A stretch of DNA of 64,000 nt from Flammeovirgaceae bacterium (GTDB taxonomy: Bacteria; Bacteroidota; Bacteroidia; Cytophagales; Cyclobacteriaceae), in assembly GCA_020635915.1 (NCBI GenBank), contig JACJYU010000002.1, positions 1 through 64,000 of the forward strand, read 5' to 3'. Below the pieces are notes generated by a model, which ran no database searches, had not been told where the DNA came from, and saw nothing but the letters and a program-made list of their open reading frames with translations. This document shows positions 43,709-52,020 of the stretch, in pieces (position 1 is the stretch's first letter; each line of letters begins with the position of its first letter). The position numbers were made by a program, and so were the translations under genes.

Positions 43709-44071
43709 CTATGCCTGAAGTTCCTCGTTGTGGAGCCAGGCCTTCTTCGCCATAAGGGCTTCTTTGGTTTCCACCACATCGGGGTCGGGCACACAGCAAT
43801 CCACAGGGCAGACCGCGGCACACTGCGGTTCTTCATGAAAGCCGGTACATTCCGTGCACTTGCCCGACACAATGTAGTAAAACTCGTCCGACACCGGGGC
43901 TTGCTCTGCCTTGGCGTCCACTTTTGAACCATCGCCCAGCGTTACTTCGTCCACAAGGGCGGTGCCACCCCCCCAGGTCCACTCTATCCCACCCTCATAT
44001 ATGGCAGTATTGGGGCATTCCGGTTCACAGGCCCCGCAATTAATACACTCATCTGTTATCTTTATAGCCAT
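43709..44071 (-). CDS. 2x[4Fe-4S] ferredoxin
   Basis: The 120-residue protein holds two iron-sulfur motifs: CINCGACEPECP near 9-20 and CTECTG...CAAVCPVDCC near 72-92, spaced by an insert. The tail is helical. It is a bacterial-type dicluster ferredoxin of the small family that often accompanies acyl-CoA reductase genes. Here the two genes are divergent, 170 bases apart, with a perfect promoter on this side. It probably passes electrons in the cytoplasm; its partner is not proven. Confidence 0.93.
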   Translation of the reverse strand: MAIKITDECINCGACEPECPNTAIYEGGIEWTWGGGTALVDEVTLGDGSKVDAKAEQAPVSDEFYYIVSGKCTECTGFHEEPQCAAVCPVDCCVPDPDVVETKEALMAKKAWLHNEELQA

Positions 44072-44107
44072 GCCTTTAAAAATCTATTGAATCAGGGTAC
44101 TTTCGCA

Positions 44108-44138
44108 CAAAATTACAATTCTAATCCATTCCTTCAAA
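44108..44138 (-). promoter_or_regulatory. Promoter of the ferredoxin gene
   Basis: Minus strand: TTTG (44135-44138), 19 bases, TAATTTTG (44108-44115). Both elements match the Bacteroidota consensus exactly, and the ATG at 44071 follows after 36 bases. It is the best promoter found in the window. Confidence 0.65.
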
Positions 44139-44241
44139 CAAGGGTGGCACACCAAAAGTTTATGGGCAAAATGAAAATTGCCATTTAAACCATATTAATA
44201 AATTGTGGTTCCATTTGGCCACTTAATACAATCATTAACCT

Positions 44242-45252
44242 ATGAAATGGGAAGAAAGGGCCGGTGCGTTAAGCGAACTGGGCAATCAGTTGCGGCAGTT
44301 GCCGGAGGAAGCACGACAGGCCGTGTTCAAAAAGGCCTGGGAAAAGAACCCCTGGTTTACCCCGGACAACGTACAGCTTGCCTTCCACGGGGCCTGTGCC
44401 TTCCTGGAGAAGGAAAAACTCATCAACTGGATGTCCAAGTACCTCTCCAAAGGGGGCAGGCTTAAAACGGTTGGGGTGGCCATGGCCGGCAATATTCCCC
44501 TCGTGGGGTTCCACGACTACCTGTGCGTCCTTTCGGCAGGGCATCGTGCCCAGGTCAAGCTAAGTTCACAAGATGCGGAACTGCTGCCCTTTGTACACGG
44601 GATGCTGGCACGCATAGAGCCCCGGTTTGCCGATGCGGCCTCCTTTGAGGAACGCCTTCATGGCTACGATGCCGCCATCGCCACCGGCAGTGACAATACG
44701 GGCAGGTATTTTTCCTACTATTTCAAAAACGTGCCCCACATCATACGTAAGAACCGGGCCTCGTGCGCGGTGCTGCTGGGTGGCGAAACACCTGGGGAGT
44801 TGGAAGCCCTGGGCAACGATGTGTTCCAATACTTTGGGCTGGGGTGCAGGAATGTTTCCAAACTGTATATCCCGGAAGAGTACGACCTCATTCCGCTGCT
44901 GAAGGAATGGGAGAAATTCTCCCCGCTCGTGCACCACAACAAATACGCCAACAACTACAACTACCAAAGGTCCATCCACCTTACCAATAGGTTGCCCTTC
45001 TACGACAATGGTGCCATTTTGCTAGTGGAAAGCAACAAGCTCGTATCGCCCATTGCGGTGGTGTATTACGAACGCTACTCCGATCAAAAAGATTTGCAAC
45101 GCAAAGTGGGCCTCCACCGCGAAAAGTTGCAGTGTGTCCTTTCGGCAAAAGGATGGTTCAAAGGGAGTATTGAATTTGGCAAAGCCCAAAAGCCGGAGTT
45201 GGAGGACTATGCCGACAACGTGGACACCATGGGCTTTCTCACCGCGTTATAA
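44242..45252 (+). CDS. Acyl-CoA reductase (LuxC-like)
   Basis: The 336-residue protein belongs to the aldehyde-dehydrogenase-like family that reduces activated acyl groups to aldehydes with NADPH. Seen: GVAMAGNIPLVGFHDYLCVL near 78-97, HRAQVKLSSQD, IATGSDNTGRYFSYYF, SCAVLLGGETPGELEALG and the catalytic cysteine region FGLGCRNVSKLY (Cys202). Bacteroidota carry this form without the other lux genes, and its real substrate is not known. The divergent ferredoxin suggests a shared redox pathway. It converges on the 1844-residue surface protein gene, with stop codons three bases apart. Confidence 0.88.
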   Translation: MKWEERAGALSELGNQLRQLPEEARQAVFKKAWEKNPWFTPDNVQLAFHGACAFLEKEKLINWMSKYLSKGGRLKTVGVAMAGNIPLVGFHDYLCVLSAGHRAQVKLSSQDAELLPFVHGMLARIEPRFADAASFEERLHGYDAAIATGSDNTGRYFSYYFKNVPHIIRKNRASCAVLLGGETPGELEALGNDVFQYFGLGCRNVSKLYIPEEYDLIPLLKEWEKFSPLVHHNKYANNYNYQRSIHLTNRLPFYDNGAILLVESNKLVSPIAVVYYERYSDQKDLQRKVGLHREKLQCVLSAKGWFKGSIEFGKAQKPELEDYADNVDTMGFLTAL

Positions 45253-45255
45253 CGG

Positions 45256-48200
45256 CTATTTGCCCCTTAATATCTCCACCCAGCCCGAGTAGCCCTGCCC
45301 TGCGGCTTTGATGCGATAGTAGTATACACCATCGGCCACGTCCCCTCCATTCCAGTCGTTTTGATAGTCCTTGGAGGAATAAACTTCCTTGCCCCACCGG
45401 TTGGTGATGGTGACTTCCGTGGCACTGGGCTTGTTGCGGATGAAGAACACTTCGTTTACCCCGTCCCCGTTGGGGGTGAAGATGTTGGGAACCATCAGGT
45501 TGTTATCGACACCTATTGTAATCGGATAATCTTTCCGGCAGCCCAGTGAATCCCTTAGCGATAGCAAATATCCTCCTGCATATAAATTGGGGGCCTCAAA
45601 TTCCACTTTCAGGTTAAGTGGGTTCCGCGTAGCGGTGGTAAAATCCTGGGCAAATACCTGCCCCGGGAACAGGGGCTGGGTGAGTTCCAACCTTACCTCA
45701 TAAGGCTCTTGAAGGCTCTCTGCTATGCCTACCCGCATGGAGCCTGTGGGCAGGTCGGGAACGGATAGCGTTTTGGATACATACAAGGTATCGAGGTTGG
45801 CCGCGGGACTGGTAACGGTAAAAGGTTTGATGGCCGATTGTACGGGGTCCGGGCAGGTAGTGGTGGCAGATTGGTCTTGGGAAAGTTTGATTTCGAAGTT
45901 CCCATTTCCAAAGCCGGTAAGGGTTACGTCCCCAAGGGATTCGAGTTGGGTAATTGTGCCCGTTGACACCACAGCCCCCAATTGTGTGATCTCATAGGTA
46001 TAGTCGGCCAATGCCGATCCGTTAATGGAAGAAAGGACAACGCCCCCCGAACTGCCAAAACAATTGACACTGTTGGGGGCAACTGCGAAATCAACCACAT
46101 CAGGCCCCAGCAGTACAGTGACCTGGCCGGTTTTAATGCACCCCGGGTCCCCATATTCAATGGTATAATCGTAAGTCCCCACAGGCAACCCCGTAAACAA
46201 TGGGTCGTTGAAATTTGTTCGGGAAATCCCCAGGTTGGTGGCGGAAGTGCCCACAATGTCAATCCGGACCCCGGTATTGTTTATTGCCGGTGTGGCCGGC
46301 ACAATATCAAACAAGATTGACCCATCCGTTGGGGAGCATATTGCGGCCGTAGGCATTGGGGTAATTGAAACGGTGGCACAGTTTCCCGTAGGTCCCCCGC
46401 AAAGGGGATCGTTTGCCGGCCTTACCACCACCTGAACGGTAGAGGCGGCCATGCACCCACCGATATCGTACGATACGTTAATCACCACCGTTGACCCCGC
46501 AGATCCCGAAGGGTCAAACTGTGTCCCAGTTACCCCCGTCCCGGCAAACACCAGGGCTCCTCCTGTTGGGGTTGGCGTTACCAGGGCAGACAAGTCCACA
46601 GGGCCCGCGGAAGGGCATACCGTGGTCGAGTTGTCCACCACCAGGGATACATTGGGCACTACGTCCATATCGAACATTTGGGTCGGTGCGTTGCAGCCCC
46701 CTACCGTATAGTCCACGGTAATGGTGTTGGGGCCAGAAAGCCCTGTCGGGTCAAAGTCCGGGCCGGTGCCCACTACGCCAGCCCCTGCAAAAGTAAACGT
46801 TCCCCCGGCCGGGTTCCCGCTTACCAAAGCCGCCAGGCTTACAATGCCCCCCGACTCGCAGGCAGAAGCAGTGACAGGCACGGTAATGGTGGCATTGGTA
46901 ACCACATCAATATCAAACGAGGCGGAGGCCATGCAGGTACCGGCAGTGTAGTCCACATTGATGGTCACCGTGGTATTTCCCAACCCGGAGGGGTCAAAGT
47001 TGGGGTCGGCCACACTGGGGGGGCCGGAAAAGGCAAACGTGCCACCGGCAGGCGTGGCGCTCACAAAAGTATTTAGGTCTACAATGCCGCCTATGTCGCA
47101 TACCTGGACAGGGGCCGGTGGCAAAACAATATTGGCGCCACTGGTCACGTCCACCGTTACCTGCGCAGCAGGGGTCTCGCCACAGCCATAAACGGCCGTC
47201 ACAAAAAAGTCGGTCGTTCCCACCGTGACCATATCCAGTTGGGCAGCGCCAGGGGTATAATTGGCCCCGGTAAAGATGGGCGGATTGGTAAGGGCAGCAT
47301 CGGTATACCAATTAAAATCCAATGCACCCGGGCTTGAAGCCGTTAAAGTGGGGGCTGGGGAATTTACACAAAGGGATACCGGTGAAGCTGCTGTGGGAGC
47401 AGGCGCAGTACTGTAGTTAAAATCTACTCTTGAAAATCCTCCCCTGTCAAAATATTCGATCATCAAATTGTGGGTGCCGGCCGTCAAGCAGACCGGTGCG
47501 GAATTATATACTGTGAAGGAATGGGTGCTGAAGGCACCGGGCGGCAGCACGTTTACACCATCCACCCACAACCTCACACCGTCATCCGCCCCCACGGTAA
47601 AGGTGTAAATCCCGGCAGCAAAAGTTTTGGTCATCCTAAACCTGATACTGAAATCGTTGAGGTAAGCCCCGCAAACATTGGGCCCTGCCACCGGCACGGT
47701 ATTGGAAAGGTTTAAGTTGAATGCATCGGTGCCCGTATCATAACTGGAAAAGCCGCTGATGGAGGCGATTTCGGTTTCGCCCAAAAAGCCCCTGTACTTG
47801 GTCGTGTTGAAATCGATGTTCGATGAGGGTGGTGCAGGGTTTCCGCTGTCGTCATACACATACGCCCGCCAGGTCTCGGCCCCAAAGGTGGAGGGGTTGC
47901 CTGCAATAGGGCTCACCGTAACCGTGGCCGAGCCACTCACCGTTCCGGCCCCACAGGTCGCCCCGGTGACGTCCACCAGGGAATAAGTGGTGGAAATAAC
48001 AGGGTTCACCGTGAAATTGTATGGATTGGTGTTGGCCAATAAATTGGTGTTGGAAAAACCATCGCTATAGGTAAAGTTCCAGGTTGGCCCAGGCCCGGTA
48101 AAATTGACCGTAAGGGTGGCCGATGAACCTCCGCATGTGTTGGTGTCGCCACTCAGGATGGCCGTCACTTCCTGAACGGTGACCGAAATGGGATTGGCCA

Positions 48201-50790
48201 GGCTTTCACAGCCCGTGGCACTGTTTGCCACATACAAATCGCCAGAATAGGTGCCGCCTGCCAGGGGGATGTTATTAATAGGTATGGGCGTGGCCGGCAA
48301 TGCGGTAGTGGCCACATCGGCCAGCCCCGCTGCCTCAGCGGCCGCGTCCCAATCGATCCTAAACTGGTCTGACGCACCGGTAGTGGCGGAATATGTGATC
48401 CCACTGGAGGTGACCCCCGCACAAACCGATGGGCTTGCCCCCAGGGCAATCGTGGGCAAAGCCTCCACGGTGACACTGATGGCGTCACCTGTACTTTCAC
48501 AGGTAAGCCCACTATTGGCCACGTACAAAGTTCCATTATAGGTGCCAACGGCATTGGGGACATTATTGAGCACTATGGGCGTGCCCGGCAGTGCCGTGGC
48601 CGTTACATCCACCAGGCCGGCAGCTTCAGCCGCGGCATCCCAATCGATCCTATACTGGTCAGGGGAATTTGTGGTGCCCGCATACGTTAAATTGACAGTG
48701 GAAACCCCCACACATACGGAGGGGTTTGCCCCAAGTGCAATGGTTGGCAGGCCTACCACCGTCACGCTGATGGCATTGCCGGTGCTTTCACAGGTAGTGC
48801 CACCGTTGGCCACATAGAGTACGCCATTGTAGGTGCCTGCCGCTGCCGGAATGCCCGCAAAGGGTATGGGCGAAGCAGGCAAGGCCGTCAGGGCAACATC
48901 CACCATACCGGCCGTCTCTGCTGCTGCGTCCCAATCGATCCGGTATTGGTCGGGCGTACCGGTGGTGGCCGAATACCCTATACTGCTATTGGCGGTGCCA
49001 ATGCATACGCTGGGACTGGCATCCAAAGTGATGGTGGGCAAATCAATAACCGTAACACTAATGGGGTCGCCCACGCTTTCACAGGTAGTGCCACTGTTGG
49101 CCACATACAGGATACCATTGTAAGTAGCTGGCGCCACCGGGATGCCCGTAACGGGTATGGGCGTTGCCGGTAGTGCACTGGAGGGCACGTCCACCATGCC
49201 GGCCGCCTCTGCCGCTGCGTCCCAATCGATCCGGTATTGGTCGGGCGTACCGGTGGTGGCCGAATATGCCAAACCGGTATTTGTAACCCCTGCACAAACA
49301 CTGGGGGCCAACCCCAATGTGATAGTGGGCAAATCCTCCACCACCACACTGATGGCATCGCCAATGCTTTCGCAGGTGGTCCCGGTAGAAATGACGTAAA
49401 GGGTACCATTATAGGTGCCTGGCGCCAAGGGGATGCCGGTAATAGGGATGGGCGAAACCGGAAGTGCGGAGGGTGCCACGTCCACCATGCCGGCCGTTTC
49501 TGCCGCTGCGTCCCAATCGATGCGGTATTGGTCGGGCGCACCGGTGGTGGCCGAATAGGATATACTGCTGTTGGTCGTGCCTGTGCACACGGCAGGGTTG
49601 GCGCCCAAGGTAATGGTGGGCAAGGCCTCAACGGTGACGCTTATCGCATCGCCCGCGCTTTCGCAAGTGGTGGCACTTGAGGATACATACAAGGTACCGT
49701 TGTAAGTGCCTGGCGCCAAGGGGATGCCATTGACGGGAATAGGCGTGGCAGGCAGCAGGCCAATTGGCACATCCACCATACCGGCCGCCTCTGCGGCAAC
49801 GTCCCAGTCTATCCGGTATTGGTCGGGGGCATCGGTGGTGGACGAATATGGAAGGCTGCTGCTGGTGGTCCCCTCACAAACGCTGGGGATTGCCCCCAAG
49901 GTGATCCCAGGTATAGGGTTCACCACGATTGCCCCGCTCCCATTCATAAACAAAGGCGCACAGGACCCGTTAACGGCCTCCACGGTAAATGCATAGGAAT
50001 TAACTGGTGTTAACAGCCCGGCCGGGATGGCAAAAGACAATGGGCCGTTGGTGCCCGCTTGTGTAATGCCCGTGGGGGCCCCGTCTTTGTACACCTGGTA
50101 CATCACCACGCCACCCTCTGACCCATCCAGGTTGATGGTCCCCCCATCGCCCAGGCAAACGGACGGTGTGATGGTGGACACATTGAACGGGACGGGTGAC
50201 GGGTCGGTGATATTTACCGGGCCAACTATTCTGGTGCAATTGGTGTTGGCGTCCGAGACAGTCACCGTATAAGAACCGGCCGAAAGGCCGGACAGGTCCT
50301 CGGTGCCGGGGTCCACAAACCCTACCGGCCCCGACCATTGAAAGGTATATCCTCCAGACCCTCCCGAAACATTGATATCTATTGTGCCATTGGGGGCATT
50401 GCAATCGGTATTGGAAACGGAAGAGCCCAAGGAAGCCGCCAGGGGCACCGGGGTGGTGAAAATGGTGGCGTTCATTACGGTGCTTCCGTCCGCATCCTGC
50501 ACGATGATAACATAGTTCCGGCCACCCGGGGAGCCCGTCAGGTTGGAAACCAAAAACGGCACGCCCACCGTGAGGGAAAAGGGGCCCTGGTTGGGGGGAC
50601 CGAACACACTGGCATCCAGGGGAGGGTTATTGGCCGCGGTCACCAGTATTTCGAGCGATCCGTTGTCAAGGCCATCACAGGCGTTTTTTACATTTTGAAT
50701 GATAACGGTAGGTTGTGCCACACTGCTCCAGGAGGACAGCAGGGCAAGCCCCAAAAGGAGGTTAAAGATTAAAAAATACTGCCTTCGCAT
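45256..50790 (-). CDS. Giant surface protein with PA14 domain, six repeats and gliding-motility C-terminal domain
   Basis: The 1844-residue protein is exported (signal: LIFNLLLGLALLSSW, about 7-25). After SprB-like Ig/PKD-type beta segments (26-290), six near-identical units of 97 residues follow (about 292-873; each has SVC, DQYRIDWDAAAE, TYNGTLYV, ISVTV). A PA14-like region comes next (about 967-1130: FGAETWRAYVYDD, ADDGVRLWVDG). Then come Ig-like segments rich in Cys and Pro, and a gliding-motility-associated C-terminal domain (about 1755-1844: VPNIFTPNGDGVNEVF, NRWGKEVY, YYYRI), which is a T9SS type B sorting signal. It should be an adhesin or ligand-binding surface filament. The repeats keep their frame exactly. 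The 110-residue gene before it starts the unit. Confidence 0.88.
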   Translation of the reverse strand: MRRQYFLIFNLLLGLALLSSWSSVAQPTVIIQNVKNACDGLDNGSLEILVTAANNPPLDASVFGPPNQGPFSLTVGVPFLVSNLTGSPGGRNYVIIVQDADGSTVMNATIFTTPVPLAASLGSSVSNTDCNAPNGTIDINVSGGSGGYTFQWSGPVGFVDPGTEDLSGLSAGSYTVTVSDANTNCTRIVGPVNITDPSPVPFNVSTITPSVCLGDGGTINLDGSEGGVVMYQVYKDGAPTGITQAGTNGPLSFAIPAGLLTPVNSYAFTVEAVNGSCAPLFMNGSGAIVVNPIPGITLGAIPSVCEGTTSSSLPYSSTTDAPDQYRIDWDVAAEAAGMVDVPIGLLPATPIPVNGIPLAPGTYNGTLYVSSSATTCESAGDAISVTVEALPTITLGANPAVCTGTTNSSISYSATTGAPDQYRIDWDAAAETAGMVDVAPSALPVSPIPITGIPLAPGTYNGTLYVISTGTTCESIGDAISVVVEDLPTITLGLAPSVCAGVTNTGLAYSATTGTPDQYRIDWDAAAEAAGMVDVPSSALPATPIPVTGIPVAPATYNGILYVANSGTTCESVGDPISVTVIDLPTITLDASPSVCIGTANSSIGYSATTGTPDQYRIDWDAAAETAGMVDVALTALPASPIPFAGIPAAAGTYNGVLYVANGGTTCESTGNAISVTVVGLPTIALGANPSVCVGVSTVNLTYAGTTNSPDQYRIDWDAAAEAAGLVDVTATALPGTPIVLNNVPNAVGTYNGTLYVANSGLTCESTGDAISVTVEALPTIALGASPSVCAGVTSSGITYSATTGASDQFRIDWDAAAEAAGLADVATTALPATPIPINNIPLAGGTYSGDLYVANSATGCESLANPISVTVQEVTAILSGDTNTCGGSSATLTVNFTGPGPTWNFTYSDGFSNTNLLANTNPYNFTVNPVISTTYSLVDVTGATCGAGTVSGSATVTVSPIAGNPSTFGAETWRAYVYDDSGNPAPPSSNIDFNTTKYRGFLGETEIASISGFSSYDTGTDAFNLNLSNTVPVAGPNVCGAYLNDFSIRFRMTKTFAAGIYTFTVGADDGVRLWVDGVNVLPPGAFSTHSFTVYNSAPVCLTAGTHNLMIEYFDRGGFSRVDFNYSTAPAPTAASPVSLCVNSPAPTLTASSPGALDFNWYTDAALTNPPIFTGANYTPGAAQLDMVTVGTTDFFVTAVYGCGETPAAQVTVDVTSGANIVLPPAPVQVCDIGGIVDLNTFVSATPAGGTFAFSGPPSVADPNFDPSGLGNTTVTINVDYTAGTCMASASFDIDVVTNATITVPVTASACESGGIVSLAALVSGNPAGGTFTFAGAGVVGTGPDFDPTGLSGPNTITVDYTVGGCNAPTQMFDMDVVPNVSLVVDNSTTVCPSAGPVDLSALVTPTPTGGALVFAGTGVTGTQFDPSGSAGSTVVINVSYDIGGCMAASTVQVVVRPANDPLCGGPTGNCATVSITPMPTAAICSPTDGSILFDIVPATPAINNTGVRIDIVGTSATNLGISRTNFNDPLFTGLPVGTYDYTIEYGDPGCIKTGQVTVLLGPDVVDFAVAPNSVNCFGSSGGVVLSSINGSALADYTYEITQLGAVVSTGTITQLESLGDVTLTGFGNGNFEIKLSQDQSATTTCPDPVQSAIKPFTVTSPAANLDTLYVSKTLSVPDLPTGSMRVGIAESLQEPYEVRLELTQPLFPGQVFAQDFTTATRNPLNLKVEFEAPNLYAGGYLLSLRDSLGCRKDYPITIGVDNNLMVPNIFTPNGDGVNEVFFIRNKPSATEVTITNRWGKEVYSSKDYQNDWNGGDVADGVYYYRIKAAGQGYSGWVEILRGK
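48169..49914 (-). repeat. Six tandem 291-bp repeats in the giant surface protein
   Basis: The plus-strand landmark CCCAATCGAT (or CCCAGTCTAT in the last unit), encoding the Asp-Trp-Asp core, starts at 48348, 48639, 48930, 49221, 49512 and 49803. All five spacings are exactly 291 bases, so the period is 97 codons with no length change. Third positions vary between units. The unit boundaries given are approximate. Confidence 0.9.
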
Positions 50791-50799
50791 TGGATTAAA

Positions 50800-51132
50800 T
50801 TACTCAATAGACACATTTACATAAGTCGGGCAATAATTTTCATCCTCTCTCGTGGTCACCACCACTATATATTCACCACGCTCCAAATTGTCGAATTCAA
50901 GGGTTTTAGCGTCCAATACCCTTTTGCCATGGGGCATGATCAGGTTTATGCTATACCCCTCCTTGTCACGGCCTTTCAGGTCGATTTCAATGGAAGCCCC
51001 TGTGCCGGACGGCTTTTGGCGGACCTCCATATCAATAGGCAAGCAAGTTCCCTGTGGGGATGGCTTCCATCCCCCGAAACTCGCAACAAGCAACAGTAAT
51101 ATACTTACCAAAAGGGTGTTAGGGCCGGGCAT
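50800..51132 (-). CDS. Small exported protein upstream of the giant surface protein
   Basis: The 110-residue protein begins with a signal-type hydrophobic stretch (LLVSILLLLVASFGG, residues 7-21). The mature part is predicted to be all-beta (SIEIDLKGRDKEGYSINLIMPHGKR, RGEYIVVVTTRED) with two Cys residues far apart (one after the signal, one near the end). Its stop is nine bases before the ATG of the 1844-residue protein, so the two form one unit. The family was not recognised; a chaperone-like or accessory surface role is only a guess from position. Confidence 0.65.
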   Translation of the reverse strand: MPGPNTLLVSILLLLVASFGGWKPSPQGTCLPIDMEVRQKPSGTGASIEIDLKGRDKEGYSINLIMPHGKRVLDAKTLEFDNLERGEYIVVVTTREDENYCPTYVNVSIE

Positions 51133-51323
51133 TTCAAGAAATAATTCAAAAAATAAGCAATATTAAATATCCTTCAAAAAAGTATTGTAACCTTTAGACA
51201 AAACCGATGGCAAAGTTATATAATGGGCAAAGATGCGGAAACCAATCAATCATATAGGCTAAAAAATCAATATTACCCCATACAGGTAATATTTAGGTCA
51301 AAAAATGCTTTTTCAGTACTTCT

Positions 51324-51860
51324 TTAGTACTTCCTCCTGAGTATTTCGCTCATCACAAATGCTTTTTTGAACCCCTCCGGGTCTTTTAGTTCATTCAAAA
51401 AAGCAAATGACGTTTTCTTCTTCTTCAGGCTATACTTCTCAAAATGCCCGGACTTCATAATAGTGCCCAACTTATGGGGCATTTCCTCCATGGCAGGGGT
51501 TTTGGATGCCTCCCGCTGGGCGGCCTCATAGGTCTCAAATGCCTGTTCGTCCCTGTTTACCTCGTAATCGACCACTTCCGTTTCCCCTACTTCTTCGGGA
51601 ATATCATCGTCATAGTCAACCAAATCATATTCAGGTTCTTTGGCCTTTGGCGCGGGGGGCTTTGACAGTGCTTTTTCCCCCTGGATTTCCCTCAACAGGT
51701 CTTCAAAGGTAATGGGCTTTTGCTGGGCCGTGGGCTTCGGTGCCCTTGGCTTGTCCGGTGCGTCCTGGTGTGGCGGTCCCCCTTCCGGTTTCTTTTTCTT
51801 GGCCCGGGCGATAAGTGTGATCACGATCACGATGAGCCATATCCAAAATTGAAAATCCAT
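51324..51860 (-). CDS. Protein with N-terminal membrane segment and long acidic, proline-rich region
   Basis: The 178-residue protein has a single membrane helix at the very start (FWIWLIVIVITLIARA, residues 5-20), then a Lys-rich stop-transfer (KKKK), then a Pro-rich linker (about 25-70), an acidic middle (about 80-110) and a C-terminal part with FLNELKDPEGFKKAFVMSEILRRKY. This looks like an inner membrane-anchored scaffold with a helical end; the C-terminal part is the most conserved-looking. The family was not recognised. It is divergent from smc, with 160 bases between. Confidence 0.6.
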   Translation of the reverse strand: MDFQFWIWLIVIVITLIARAKKKKPEGGPPHQDAPDKPRAPKPTAQQKPITFEDLLREIQGEKALSKPPAPKAKEPEYDLVDYDDDIPEEVGETEVVDYEVNRDEQAFETYEAAQREASKTPAMEEMPHKLGTIMKSGHFEKYSLKKKKTSFAFLNELKDPEGFKKAFVMSEILRRKY

Positions 51861-51947
51861 TGGTCAAAGATACCCAATTATCCCAAATTCCCAGTTTTTT
51901 GGGGTTCTATGGTATGGATAAATTGTGGATGAATTTAAAGGAGTGCG

Positions 51948-51978
51948 TTTCCCAAATGGTAAATCAAGGTTATCTTTG
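51948..51978 (+). promoter_or_regulatory. Promoter of smc
   Basis: TTTC (51948-51951), 19 bases, TATCTTTG (51971-51978). The -7 is an exact TAnnTTTG. It lies 42 bases before the ATG at 52021, and it excludes the longer frame from 51925, which starts upstream. Confidence 0.55.
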
Positions 51979-52020
51979 CGGTCTTCTAAGAGACAACAAC
52001 CACTATCAACGAACGTATTC

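Noticed and set aside
48169..49914. Regularly spaced repeats as a possible CRISPR array
   Set aside because: The units are 291 bases, coding, in frame and diverged in third positions; there are no unique spacers. The same holds for the 303-base units at 1220-2450.
51925..52020. Longer start for smc at 51925
   Set aside because: The promoter element (51971-51978) lies inside this extension, and the family's N-terminus (MQLSKLEIKGFKSF) starts at 52021.
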